Of a DNA stretch of 64,000 bases, positions 41,530-50,153 are shown one piece after another (the stretch's first letter is position 1; the number at the start of each line of letters is the position of its first letter). The DNA is from G965205525 sp965205525 (lineage in GTDB: Bacteria > Pseudomonadota > Gammaproteobacteria > JABABF01). Under the pieces are notes generated by a model. That model did not search any database, had not been told where the DNA came from, and was given only the letters and a program-made list of their open reading frames with translations. The stretch covers positions 620,001 to 684,000 of the forward strand of contig OZ242171.1 of assembly GCA_965205525.1 (NCBI GenBank), in the 5' to 3' direction. The position numbers were made by a program, and so were the translations under genes.

Positions 41530-42651
41530 ATTTCCTCGGCCCCCGAGGATTTTTCAGCTGGGGAAGAGACAGCTCTTTGCCCCGAGGACTTCCATTTTGA
41601 GCTGCCGGACAGGCTGATTGCCCGCTACCCTGCGCCGGAGCGCACCGCCAGCCGTCTTATGGTGCTGGATGCTTCTCGCGATCGCATTATGCATGCGCGC
41701 TTTTCCGGCATCAAGGAGCTGCTGCGCTCTGGGGATTTGCTGGTGCTGAATGATACTCAGGTGATCCCGGCTCGGCTGATTGGCCAGAAACCGAGCGGCG
41801 GCCGCGTGGAAATTCTTTTGGAGCGCATATTGGAAGACGGGCATCTCCTAGCCCAGCTGGGGGCCAGCCGCAAGCCCCGAGTCGGCAGCCGCATTCTGCT
41901 TTTGGACCGAAAGGGAAATGATGCCGGCTTATCTCTCACTGTGCTCGCTCGCTTGGGCACCATGTTTGAGCTTCTGCTGCCCGATGGCTGTCCTGCCGCT
42001 CAGCTGCTAGAGGAGTGCGGGCGCATGCCTCTTCCTCCCTACTTGGGTCGCGGCGAGGAGCCCGCTGACCGGGAGCGCTACCAGACCGTTTATGCGCGCC
42101 ATCCTGGGGCGGTGGCCGCCCCCACCGCCGGCCTGCATTTCACCCGCCCGCTGCTCCGTCTGCTGCAAGAGCAGGGTGTGCGCATAGGCTATCTCACCCT
42201 GCATGTGGGGGCGGGCACTTTTCTGCCGGTGCGCACCCGGGACCTTCAGGGGCACCGTCTGCACTCGGAGCGGGCAGAGGTGTCCGATCTGCTGTGCCGC
42301 CAGGTGCGAGAAGCCCGTGCTCGCGGGGGCCGGGTGGTGGCGGTGGGGACTACCGTGGTGCGCGCCCTGGAGAGTGCGTCTGCCGGCGGCGAGCTCTGCC
42401 CTCTGCGGGGCGAGACGGAGTTATTTATCCTGCCCGGTCATCGCTTCCGGACAGTGGATGCGCTGCTGACCAACTTTCATCTGCCCGGCTCAAGCCTGCT
42501 GATGCTGGCGGCGGCCTTCGCCGGCCGGGATTTCCTGCTTCGCGCCTGCCGGGAGGCGGTTGCCGAGGACTATCGCTTTTACAGTTACGGTGACGCGATG
42601 TTCATCACTCCCAATTCGTTTGCAAGAGCAGCGTCTTTCCATGCGCTTTGA
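41530..42651 (+). CDS. queA: S-adenosylmethionine:tRNA ribosyltransferase-isomerase (start codon unclear)
   Basis: QueA adds the epoxycyclopentane moiety of queuosine to 7-aminomethyl-7-deazaguanine in tRNA. The body matches the family (FHFELPDRLIARYPAPER at the N-terminus, AAPTAGLHFT and FHLPGSSLLML near the C-terminus). From the tRNA-Leu end to the conserved N-terminus no in-frame ATG, GTG or TTG exists. The start given, ATT 41530, has GGGGAG about 11 bases upstream and is a tentative non-canonical start. Translation from inside the tRNA (GTG or ATG) seems unlikely. tgt overlaps the 3' end by 11 bases. Confidence 0.88.
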   Translation: MSSAPEDFSAGEETALCPEDFHFELPDRLIARYPAPERTASRLMVLDASRDRIMHARFSGIKELLRSGDLLVLNDTQVIPARLIGQKPSGGRVEILLERILEDGHLLAQLGASRKPRVGSRILLLDRKGNDAGLSLTVLARLGTMFELLLPDGCPAAQLLEECGRMPLPPYLGRGEEPADRERYQTVYARHPGAVAAPTAGLHFTRPLLRLLQEQGVRIGYLTLHVGAGTFLPVRTRDLQGHRLHSERAEVSDLLCRQVREARARGGRVVAVGTTVVRALESASAGGELCPLRGETELFILPGHRFRTVDALLTNFHLPGSSLLMLAAAFAGRDFLLRACREAVAEDYRFYSYGDAMFITPNSFARAASFHAL

Positions 42652-43744
42652 AGTGCTGGCATCAGACGGTGCCGCCCGGCGGGGCCGCCTGCATTTTGCA
42701 CGCGGTGTCGTAGAAACGCCGGCCTTCATGCCGGTGGGCACTCGGGGCGCGGTGCGCACAGTCACACCGCCGGAGCTGCGAGAGAGCGGCGCACAGATGA
42801 TCTTGGGCAACACTTTTCACCTGATGCTGCGCCCGGGCACCGACATTATTCAAAAGCATGGCGGTCTGCACGACTTCATGGGCTGGTCGGGGCCGATCCT
42901 CACTGATTCCGGCGGCTATCAGATCTTCAGCTTTGGCAAGGGCTGCAGCATTGCAGAGGACGGCGCGTCTTTTCGCTCGCCGGTGGACGGCGCCGGCTCT
43001 TTTCTCAGTCCGGAGGTCTCCATAGAGGTGCAGCGGGCACTGGATTCCGATGTGGTCATGGTGCTGGATGACTGTCCCCCTTGGCCCATTGAAGAGCAAG
43101 CTGCCCGGGAATCCATGGAGCGCTCTCTGCGCTGGGCGGAGCGCAGCCGAAAAGCGCACGGCGACAGCTCGGCGGCGCTCTTTGGCATCGTCCAGGGGAG
43201 CATGTTTCCCGAGCTGCGGCGGGAGTCCCTGGCCGGGCTTATGTCCATCGGCTTTGACGGCTATGCTGTCGGCGGCTTGTCGGTGGGGGAGCCCCGGCAG
43301 ATGATGTGCGAGATGCTTGCGTGCATCGTGCCGGAGATTCCCGCAGACCATCCCCGCTACCTGATGGGAGTCGGCACCCCCGCAGACCTGGTGGCGGCGG
43401 TGAGTCGGGGCATCGATATGTTTGACTGCGTTCTTCCCACCCGCAATGGACGCAACGGGCAATTGTTTACCGAGCGGGGTGTGCTCAATATACGCAACGC
43501 CCGCTATCGCGACAGCCTGGAGCCGCCGGAGCCCGGCTGCGACTGCTACACCTGCGTCCATTGCACCCTTGCCTACCTGCACCACTTGGAACGCTCCCGG
43601 GAAATGCTGGGTCCGCGCCTTCTCACGCTGCATAACCTGCATTTTTACCAGCGCCTGATGGCGCGCCTGCGGGAGGCCATCGCCGCCGGCAGTCTGGAAG
43701 ACATCGCCCGACATTTTTTTGCCGCGGAGGAGCAGGTGGCATGA
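42641..43744 (+). CDS. tgt: tRNA-guanine transglycosylase
   Basis: A 367-residue enzyme that exchanges guanine 34 in GUN-anticodon tRNAs for the queuosine precursor preQ1. It has GVVETPAFMPVGT at the start, DSGGYQIFSF, the catalytic Asp in FDCVLPTRNGRNG, and the zinc site CDCYTCVHC with a following histidine. ATG 42641 overlaps the queA stop by 11 bases, forming a queuosine operon. The E. coli order queA-tgt is the same. The small NIF3-like gene follows with an ATGA overlap. Confidence 0.97.
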   Translation: MRFEVLASDGAARRGRLHFARGVVETPAFMPVGTRGAVRTVTPPELRESGAQMILGNTFHLMLRPGTDIIQKHGGLHDFMGWSGPILTDSGGYQIFSFGKGCSIAEDGASFRSPVDGAGSFLSPEVSIEVQRALDSDVVMVLDDCPPWPIEEQAARESMERSLRWAERSRKAHGDSSAALFGIVQGSMFPELRRESLAGLMSIGFDGYAVGGLSVGEPRQMMCEMLACIVPEIPADHPRYLMGVGTPADLVAAVSRGIDMFDCVLPTRNGRNGQLFTERGVLNIRNARYRDSLEPPEPGCDCYTCVHCTLAYLHHLERSREMLGPRLLTLHNLHFYQRLMARLREAIAAGSLEDIARHFFAAEEQVA

Positions 43745-44067
43745 CCGCCGTGTACAAACTCTGCTTTTATGTTCCCGAGAGTCATCTGGAGCAGGTGAAG
43801 ACCGCGGTATTTGAAGCGGGGGGCGGGCGCATCGGCGACTACGACTGCTGCGCCTGGCAGACCCCGGGGGAGGGGCAGTTCCGCCCTCTGGCGGGCAGTC
43901 ATCCCTTTCTCGGCAGGGCAGGGGAGATGGAGACGGTGGCGGAATACAAGGTGGAGATGGTGTGTGCCGAGAGCTGTATCGCAGAGGCCGTGCGCGCGCT
44001 CTCTGCTGCGCACCCCTACGAGGAGCCCGCCTACGATGTCTGGCGTCTTTCGACACTGCCGCCGTGA
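43741..44067 (+). CDS. NIF3/YqfO C-terminal-domain-like small protein
   Basis: A 108-residue protein. It resembles the inserted CutA1-like domain of YqfO/NIF3 proteins, opening with a beta strand YKLCFYVPESHLEQVKTAVF, then GGGRIGDYDCCAW and ending with HPYEEPAYDVW. It stands alone without the metal-binding NIF3 core. Its ATG overlaps the tgt stop by four bases and its stop overlaps the Nudix GTG by four bases, so it is part of that operon. Biological role not established. Confidence 0.82.
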   Translation: MTAVYKLCFYVPESHLEQVKTAVFEAGGGRIGDYDCCAWQTPGEGQFRPLAGSHPFLGRAGEMETVAEYKVEMVCAESCIAEAVRALSAAHPYEEPAYDVWRLSTLPP

Positions 44068-44669
44068 CGGAAACCCAGCTGAACATGCTGCATCGCCGCC
44101 TGCGGGCGCACTCCGAGCCCTTGGATGGCGGCAGTCAGCAGGCCGCCGTGCTGGTGCCGGTCAGTGATGATCCGGTGAATCCGAAGCTGGTGCTGGGCTG
44201 CCGCTCAGAGAATCTTACACATCACGGAGGAGAAGTTGCCTTTCCTGGCGGACGCCGGGAGAAGAGCGATTTGTCCCTTTTGGAGACTGCGCTGCGGGAG
44301 AGCGCCGAGGAGACGCACATGCAGACTGGCCAGGTGGAAATTCTGGCGCGGCTGCCTTCCATGCACACCCGCTTCGGCTTTTCCGTTGCGCCCTTTGTCG
44401 GCCAGATTCCCGTGGCACTCGCTCTGCAGCCGGACGGCAGAGAGTTTGTCAGCCTGTTTCGTGTGCCCCTTTCTTTCTTTCGCCCGGAGAATCTCCTGGC
44501 GGACGAGTACCACGTGGCAGGCAGGATGCGGCGGATTCCTCGCTTCAGCTACCAGGGCCACGACATCTGGGGCTTCACCGCCATGGTGATCATCACCCTG
44601 TGCCGCATCGGTCTGGATATCAGGATGGATCCCCGGGCGGTGGCGGCGGAGCATGTGCGCCGCCGCTAG
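44064..44669 (+). CDS. Nudix hydrolase, CoA pyrophosphatase-like (NudL family)
   Basis: A 201-residue Nudix hydrolase. The Nudix box is PGGRREKSDLSL plus ETALRESAEET (residues 61-84), preceded by HHGGEVAF, the UPF0035 signature of CoA diphosphatases such as NudL. It probably hydrolyses CoA or its derivatives to phosphopantetheine. GTG 44064 overlaps the preceding stop (GTGA), giving coupled translation; the open frame reaches back to 43962 inside the small gene. Convergent with the M16 protease gene 40 bases later. Confidence 0.86.
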   Translation: MTETQLNMLHRRLRAHSEPLDGGSQQAAVLVPVSDDPVNPKLVLGCRSENLTHHGGEVAFPGGRREKSDLSLLETALRESAEETHMQTGQVEILARLPSMHTRFGFSVAPFVGQIPVALALQPDGREFVSLFRVPLSFFRPENLLADEYHVAGRMRRIPRFSYQGHDIWGFTAMVIITLCRIGLDIRMDPRAVAAEHVRRR

Positions 44670-44709
44670 TTTTTGCGTGTACCTGGCAGGCAGAGGCAAA
44701 CTGCCGGGG

Positions 44710-47685
44710 TCAACCGGTATCCGCCGCCGACATGCTGAATTCCTGCAGATTTTCACAGCCCTTTGCCGGTGCACCTGTCGGCGCGACCACCGCGGTGCTG
44801 GCCCGCTCCGGCGACAGGTATTCCCTGCCCACCCGCTGCAGGTCGTCCACGCTTGTCTTCAGCACCCGCTCCCGGAAGGTGCGTCGGTGGGCCGGACTGC
44901 TGCCGAACAGCTGTGCGTGAAAATCTCGTTTTGCTTCTCCGGCTGGTGATCCGGGCTTGTCCAGGGCGGCGATGACGCCCAGCACGGCCTCTTCCAGCTG
45001 TCTGGGCTCGTGTTGGGTCTGTGCCAGCCAGCGTATCGCCTCGTCAAAATCCGCCAGCGTCTCTGCCAGCCGGGGGTCCCGATAGGAAAAGCAGCAGAAA
45101 GCGGCGATACCGCTGTTCTGCTGTGCCCCCGCTCCATAGGCGCCGCCCTGCTCGCGAATCGCTCTGTGCAGATAGCCGTTCTGCAGGAAGCGTCCAAGCA
45201 CCGCTAAGGGTGCGGCATCCGGGTGGGCGGCAGGGACAGTGGGCCAGGCCCGGGCGCAAAAATATACCTGACTGTCAATGCGCCACAGCTGTCCGGCGGT
45301 CTCCCGCTGTCTCGGCAGGCGCAGGGGAGAGTCGCAGAGTGCCGGGGGGAGCGCGCTGCTGGCTGCCTCGCTCGCAGCCGGCCAATGTGCCGCCAGTCCG
45401 TCTTCGCAGACGGTCAGGTGTTCCTCTTCTGCCACCAGAAGCGCCCGCATCAGCCCTCCCTGCAGAGTGCGATGCAGCGCCTGCAAACGCTCGGCCAGGG
45501 TCTCCAGCTCCGCCGGTTTTTCCACTAGGCGGGCCAGCGCCCGCAGTCGGCGGGTTCCCTCCAACCCTCCAGTGCGGTGCGCCAGGGCAGCGGCGGGGCT
45601 CATGCCGCTGACCGCAGCCGCCATCGCTAGGTGGTGACCGCCGTCTGTCATGCTCTCCTCGCTGCGGTTGCGCACCACGGACAAGAGCTCCTGCAGGCGC
45701 GGCAGCTCGTCAAAGCGAGCCTGCTCCAAGGTTTCGCGCAGCAGTCCGCTCATGTCGCTCTGGTGGCGCACCAGGGCGGAGGAGGCAAGCACCAGGCAGC
45801 CCCGCACCTCCTGCTCATCATCCATGCGCCCTTGAATGGAGTGCCGGGCGCCGATGCCCCCGGAGATCTGCGCCTGGCGCTGCTGGGCGGCGAGATAATC
45901 AATGCCATTCACCCCCACTTCCGGCAGGAAGAATGTGTAAAGGGGAAGCAGATCCTGCTGCTCTTCATTCAGTTCCGGCAGATCTGCCACCAGCTGCTGA
46001 TAGACCAGGCCGTTGGTGCCGCAGGCGTAACGCACCGCCGCCAGGCTGCCGATCTTGGCCGTCGGTCCAGCAGGGGATATCTCCGGTGTTTCTGCCGGCA
46101 CGTCTTTTAGCTGCAGACGGGGCAGGATTTCCGGGTCATTCTGCTGCATCTGCCTCTGGGCCAGCGCTTGGGCCTGCTCGGCCACTTGGCGGTGCCTCTC
46201 TTCGTCCAAATCCCGGTGCAGTGCGGCGAGGCGGGTTTTTTCTTTCTCTTGGCGCTGTCTGTCCATGGCCGGGTCCGGGCGCATGGTCAGCTGCAGCCGA
46301 TGGGGATTGTCCAGCAGCAGCTCCCGCACCAGCTTCGGCACAAAATCCGGATTTTTTATTTCTTGGCGCAGCTTCTCCAGCACCGGCTCCAAGTCCAGCA
46401 TCGCCAGCGCATCCTCCCGGTGCAGGGCAGCGGGCAGGCAGCTCAGCAGCAGCTGCAGGCCGTAGGGAAAGCCATCGCCGCCAACCTCTCGCCTCCGCAG
46501 CTCCAGCTGGTGCAGCACTGCCTCCGCCTGCTCTTTAGGGACTCCCTCCTCGGCGATCTGGTTCAGGGTGCTGAGCACCAGCTCCTCAAAATCCTTCGCC
46601 CGGTCCGGCTCGGAGCCCTCCAGACCGCATACAAAGATCATCTCCCGTTGACCGTCCTCCAAGCCGCACAGGGAGGAGGGGGCGGTGCCGATCTTGCTGG
46701 TTTCCAAGGCTTTGAGCAGGGGGGAGGCGCTGTTGTCCATGAGAATGCCGGCCAGGAATTGGGCGCGCCCCAGCTGCTCTGGATTGCTGCTGCTGTCTAG
46801 CAGCCAAGCCATTAGGTGATGGCTGCGAGCTTGGATTTCTTCCTCCGGGCTGAGGGTGTAGGCCTCTTCTGCTGCCATCGGTTTTCGGTAGCGGCTCTCA
46901 GCGGGCACAGCGATGGTTTCCTCCATCCTGCTGAAGCGTCTTAGCACTTCCTCTTCAAAACGCGTCTGGTGTGCTTTTGCCGGAATGTCACCGAAGGTCA
47001 TGAAAATGGCATTGCCCGGGTGGTAATGCCGTTGATGAAAGGCCCGAAGAGCCTCGTGGCTCAGCTCTGGAATAGCCGCCGGATCGCCGCCGCTGTTGTG
47101 CCTGTAGGTGGTGGCGGGATGCAGATGGCGGCAGAGCGCCTGCCAGATCTGGGAGCTCGGGCTGCTCATAGCGCCCTTCATCTCGTTGTAGACGACCCCC
47201 CGATACACCAGCGGCGTTTCGCTGTTCTTAGGATCTTCATACTCAACCCGGTGTCCTTCCTGCGCGAAGTCCAAAGGGTCCAGGCGCGGAAAGAATACCG
47301 CGTCCAAATAAACCCCCAGCAGGTTGCCAAAATCCTTGCGGTTGCGGGTGGCAAAGGGGTAGGCGGTCCAGTCGCTGCTGGTAAAGGCATTCATAAAAGT
47401 GCTGAGGGAGCGGCGCAGCATCATGAAAAAAGGATCCCGCACCGGATAGCGCTCGCTGCCGCAGAGCACGGTGTGCTCCAGGATATGGGCGACCCCGGTG
47501 GAATCGGAAGGCACCGTGCGCAGTGCGACCAGGAAAATGTTCTCCGGCATCTTTGCGCCCAGATGCAGGTGCCGGGCGCCGGTGGCGGGGTGCAGGTACT
47601 CTGCCGCCTCCAGTCCCAGGGCAGGGATTGGCCGCTGCTGAAGCAGCTCAAAGGAATTGTGGGGAGACAGGGATTCGGTGTTCAT
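44710..47685 (-). CDS. Insulinase-family (M16C) metallopeptidase, presequence-protease-like
   Basis: A 991-residue zinc metallopeptidase. The inverted zinc motif HILEH is at 67-71 (two zinc-binding histidines and the catalytic glutamate) with the distal glutamate ligand at Glu168 in VVYNEMKGAM. Length and the fused four-domain layout fit PreP-type peptide-degrading proteases. No signal peptide, so it is cytoplasmic. ATG at 47685 (NTESLSPHNSFELL) fits the family start; the frame is open to 47793. Likely a single gene with its own upstream region of about 240 bases. Confidence 0.92.
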   Translation of the reverse strand: MNTESLSPHNSFELLQQRPIPALGLEAAEYLHPATGARHLHLGAKMPENIFLVALRTVPSDSTGVAHILEHTVLCGSERYPVRDPFFMMLRRSLSTFMNAFTSSDWTAYPFATRNRKDFGNLLGVYLDAVFFPRLDPLDFAQEGHRVEYEDPKNSETPLVYRGVVYNEMKGAMSSPSSQIWQALCRHLHPATTYRHNSGGDPAAIPELSHEALRAFHQRHYHPGNAIFMTFGDIPAKAHQTRFEEEVLRRFSRMEETIAVPAESRYRKPMAAEEAYTLSPEEEIQARSHHLMAWLLDSSSNPEQLGRAQFLAGILMDNSASPLLKALETSKIGTAPSSLCGLEDGQREMIFVCGLEGSEPDRAKDFEELVLSTLNQIAEEGVPKEQAEAVLHQLELRRREVGGDGFPYGLQLLLSCLPAALHREDALAMLDLEPVLEKLRQEIKNPDFVPKLVRELLLDNPHRLQLTMRPDPAMDRQRQEKEKTRLAALHRDLDEERHRQVAEQAQALAQRQMQQNDPEILPRLQLKDVPAETPEISPAGPTAKIGSLAAVRYACGTNGLVYQQLVADLPELNEEQQDLLPLYTFFLPEVGVNGIDYLAAQQRQAQISGGIGARHSIQGRMDDEQEVRGCLVLASSALVRHQSDMSGLLRETLEQARFDELPRLQELLSVVRNRSEESMTDGGHHLAMAAAVSGMSPAAALAHRTGGLEGTRRLRALARLVEKPAELETLAERLQALHRTLQGGLMRALLVAEEEHLTVCEDGLAAHWPAASEAASSALPPALCDSPLRLPRQRETAGQLWRIDSQVYFCARAWPTVPAAHPDAAPLAVLGRFLQNGYLHRAIREQGGAYGAGAQQNSGIAAFCCFSYRDPRLAETLADFDEAIRWLAQTQHEPRQLEEAVLGVIAALDKPGSPAGEAKRDFHAQLFGSSPAHRRTFRERVLKTSVDDLQRVGREYLSPERASTAVVAPTGAPAKGCENLQEFSMSAADTG

Positions 47686-47925
47686 GGCGGAATATTTCAA
47701 TCGGCTGATGACATTGTATTGTGTGAGTCGCCGAAGCACTCTTTTCGGGGTGACAGGCAGAGCACGAGGGCGGGCGGGACGGTGATGTTCCATCCCGGAA
47801 GAGATAAGTTCGGATGCGCTGTCACCAGCGGTTCCGGCGAATTAAATATCTCCCGCCAGCGCTAAGGGTGCGGCGGCTGGCCTTGAAGGCATCGCAGGCG
47901 GCGGCATTGACAGCCGATGCGCCAT

Positions 47926-49842
47926 TCACGACCTGTGCCTGGCCGGCGGTCCGGCCCGCTGATATCCAAAACGGGCGGGGGCCATGAGTTCTGCCAGTGC
48001 CGCTTCCATCGGCAGCGGCTCTTCGGCGATCTTTGCTGCCGTCAGTTCCGCACACAGGGGGATGCGCACCAGTCCTTTCCCGCCGTGGGCCAGATTGAAG
48101 TGCAGGCCGGGCCATTCCTCTCCTGCCGGTCCGGCGAGGGGCTGCCGATCTCTGCTCACGCAGCGAAAGCCCGCTCTGCCTCTGCAGCCCACCGCCGCCG
48201 GCAGCTCCTCCGCCAGGGCGGGAACATCGGCGGCCAGACGCTCCAAGTTGTACTGGTGGGAGGCTGTTTCCAGCTCTGGGTTGTCATTGCCCGGTTCAAA
48301 ACTCGCTCCCAGGGCATGCGTCTTCGCCGCCGCCGGCGTCAGGTATCCCCGATGGCAGAGGACTGTGCGGAGTTTTTGGCTGTGCTTGCCAGCCGGCAGC
48401 AGGGTGCTCTGCCCCCGTACGGACTCAAGGGAAAGCAGCACAGGCAGGGATAGGACTGAGGCCTCCTGCCCCGAGGCAACTACCGCGGTCTCTGCTTCGG
48501 CGAGCAGGCTTCTATTTTCTGCCAGCGCTCGCCAGCTGCCGTCCTCTCCCTGTTCAAGGGCGGCGACTCGGCAGCCCAGGCGAAGAGTTATGCCCTCTGT
48601 TGCTGCCAGAGCTCTGCATACCGCTGCCGGAATAAGCCAGCCGGCGCCCGGAAAGAACAGGCCGCCATAGCGCTGCGGCAGCCCGCTTATTTTCTCAGCT
48701 AGAACGGCATCTGCCGGCTGCAGCAGGTCTTCACATCCCCGGTAGATTGCCGCCAGACGAGTTTGCTGTCCGGCCCGCCGGGGCTCGCAGGCCAAGTGCA
48801 GTGCGCCGCATAGGGCGCCATCCTCTCCTTCCCGGAGAGCGTCGCTTCGGAGCAGCCGCCGATAAAAAGAGAGGGCGTACTGGTACTGGGCCAGAGTAAG
48901 TCGTCCCGCCGCCGTGTCCCAAGGGGAGAGGCGGGCATAGATGACGCTGCGGGGCTGGGCGGATGCCCCTTGGGCAAGGCTTGCAGCCTGCTCCAGCAGG
49001 CAGACCCGAAAACCGCGCCGGGCCAGGGCGGCAGCGGTGGCTGTCCCTGCCAGCCCGCCGCCCACCACGAGTGCCTGGCGTTTCTTCCGAGAGCCTCTTG
49101 TCAGGCAGCGGCCGGGGCGGCGCCCCTCCAGCATATGCCGTTTCTGCCCGTATCCAGTTGTGCGCCTTACCTCAAAACCGACCCGGCGAAGCCCTTCCCG
49201 CACCCCGCTGGCAGCTGTGTAGGTGGCAAAGGTGGTGCCCGGTCCGCTCATTCGGGCCAGGCGCGAAAACACATCTTGAGTCCACATCTCGGGATTGCGA
49301 GCCGGCGCAAAGCCATCCAGAAACCATGCGTCCACAGGCTGCGCCACGATATCGCCGAGAGCGCCGAGCCCCTCCGCCACTTTCGCCACTGCCAGACTCA
49401 GCTGCACATGGCCCAGGTTCAGGCGATGAATACCCGGAACCGGGCAGGGCCAGCAGTCTGACAATTCCTCCGCAAAGGGAGCTAGTGCCGACCGTTGCCG
49501 ACAGAGCATTGCCATCGTCTTCCGGTTTGGAGGATAACGCTCCACCGCCAGATAGTGCAGGGTGCAGGAGGCGGGGGCGCAGCTGGCCCATAGCCGCCAG
49601 GCGGCCAGGAAGTTGAGCCCGGTGCCGAATCCGGTCTCACCCAAGATAAAGTGCGAGGGTTGAAGGGGGGACAGCCTGGGCCAGCGGGAAGGCAGGCGGT
49701 TGCCCTGCAGAAATACATGCCTGGTCTCTCCCAGGGCATCGCCGGAAGAGGCATAGCGGTCTTTGAACCTGCGACAGAAAAAGGAACCGTCTTCCTGCTG
49801 GCTGATATCTGCAAATTCCGGCTGCCGGGCGGGGGCGGACAT
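47926..49842 (-). CDS. mnmC: Bifunctional tRNA mnm5s2U34 biosynthesis protein MnmC
   Basis: A 638-residue fusion. The N-terminal methyltransferase domain (about 1-240) holds the SAM-binding GETGFGTGLNFLA; the C-terminal FAD domain (about 265-638) opens with VVGGGLAGTATAAALARRGF. The protein converts cmnm5(s2)U34 to nm5 and then mnm5(s2)U34 in wobble positions. The ATG start at 49842 fits the family. The gene is divergent from the fatty acyl-CoA ligase gene. Confidence 0.96.
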   Translation of the reverse strand: MSAPARQPEFADISQQEDGSFFCRRFKDRYASSGDALGETRHVFLQGNRLPSRWPRLSPLQPSHFILGETGFGTGLNFLAAWRLWASCAPASCTLHYLAVERYPPNRKTMAMLCRQRSALAPFAEELSDCWPCPVPGIHRLNLGHVQLSLAVAKVAEGLGALGDIVAQPVDAWFLDGFAPARNPEMWTQDVFSRLARMSGPGTTFATYTAASGVREGLRRVGFEVRRTTGYGQKRHMLEGRRPGRCLTRGSRKKRQALVVGGGLAGTATAAALARRGFRVCLLEQAASLAQGASAQPRSVIYARLSPWDTAAGRLTLAQYQYALSFYRRLLRSDALREGEDGALCGALHLACEPRRAGQQTRLAAIYRGCEDLLQPADAVLAEKISGLPQRYGGLFFPGAGWLIPAAVCRALAATEGITLRLGCRVAALEQGEDGSWRALAENRSLLAEAETAVVASGQEASVLSLPVLLSLESVRGQSTLLPAGKHSQKLRTVLCHRGYLTPAAAKTHALGASFEPGNDNPELETASHQYNLERLAADVPALAEELPAAVGCRGRAGFRCVSRDRQPLAGPAGEEWPGLHFNLAHGGKGLVRIPLCAELTAAKIAEEPLPMEAALAELMAPARFGYQRAGPPARHRS

Positions 49843-50149
49843 GGCCTGAAAGGGTTTGTGGAGAAGATGACAGCATACGGTACACTAGCCCCTGTATCTC
49901 GCCAAGCAGTGCAATGACCGTACGGGATTTTGCTGTTGGCAGCCACCTGTCGCCGAGAACATGGCGGGGGCCTGCAGTCGAGGCGGGTGCCTATGGGCTG
50001 CGGGAAGACGGACTCAAGCCCGCACCGGGCGCGATTTGCGGGCACCGGGCAGCAGGTCTTGCCGGGTGTGTCAGCGGCGAAGAACTTTCGCCTGGTGATG
50101 AATACTTCGGCAGAATGTATTCGGGCGCTTTGACCGATGCGGGGGAGAG
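49843..50149. other. Divergent intergenic region between mnmC and the acyl-CoA ligase gene
   Basis: About 307 bases. It holds no tRNA or obvious hairpin terminator. A plus-strand 79-codon frame (49914-50153) fills most of it and is listed separately as doubtful. I see no convincing pair of promoter hexamers. Confidence 0.5.
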
Positions 50150-50153
50150 ATGA
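49914..50153 (+). CDS. Doubtful small ORF ahead of the acyl-CoA ligase gene
   Basis: A 79-codon ATG frame whose stop overlaps the ligase ATG (ATGA), the same arrangement as several real pairs in this window. The peptide is Gly/Ala-rich without recognisable features, codon third positions look less GC-biased than in neighbours, and no ribosome binding site is visible. It may be chance. Confidence 0.2.
   Translation: MTVRDFAVGSHLSPRTWRGPAVEAGAYGLREDGLKPAPGAICGHRAAGLAGCVSGEELSPGDEYFGRMYSGALTDAGER

Noticed and set aside
42662..44086. 474-codon minus-strand frame opposite tgt
   Set aside because: Antisense shadow of tgt and the NIF3-like gene; no recognisable domain.
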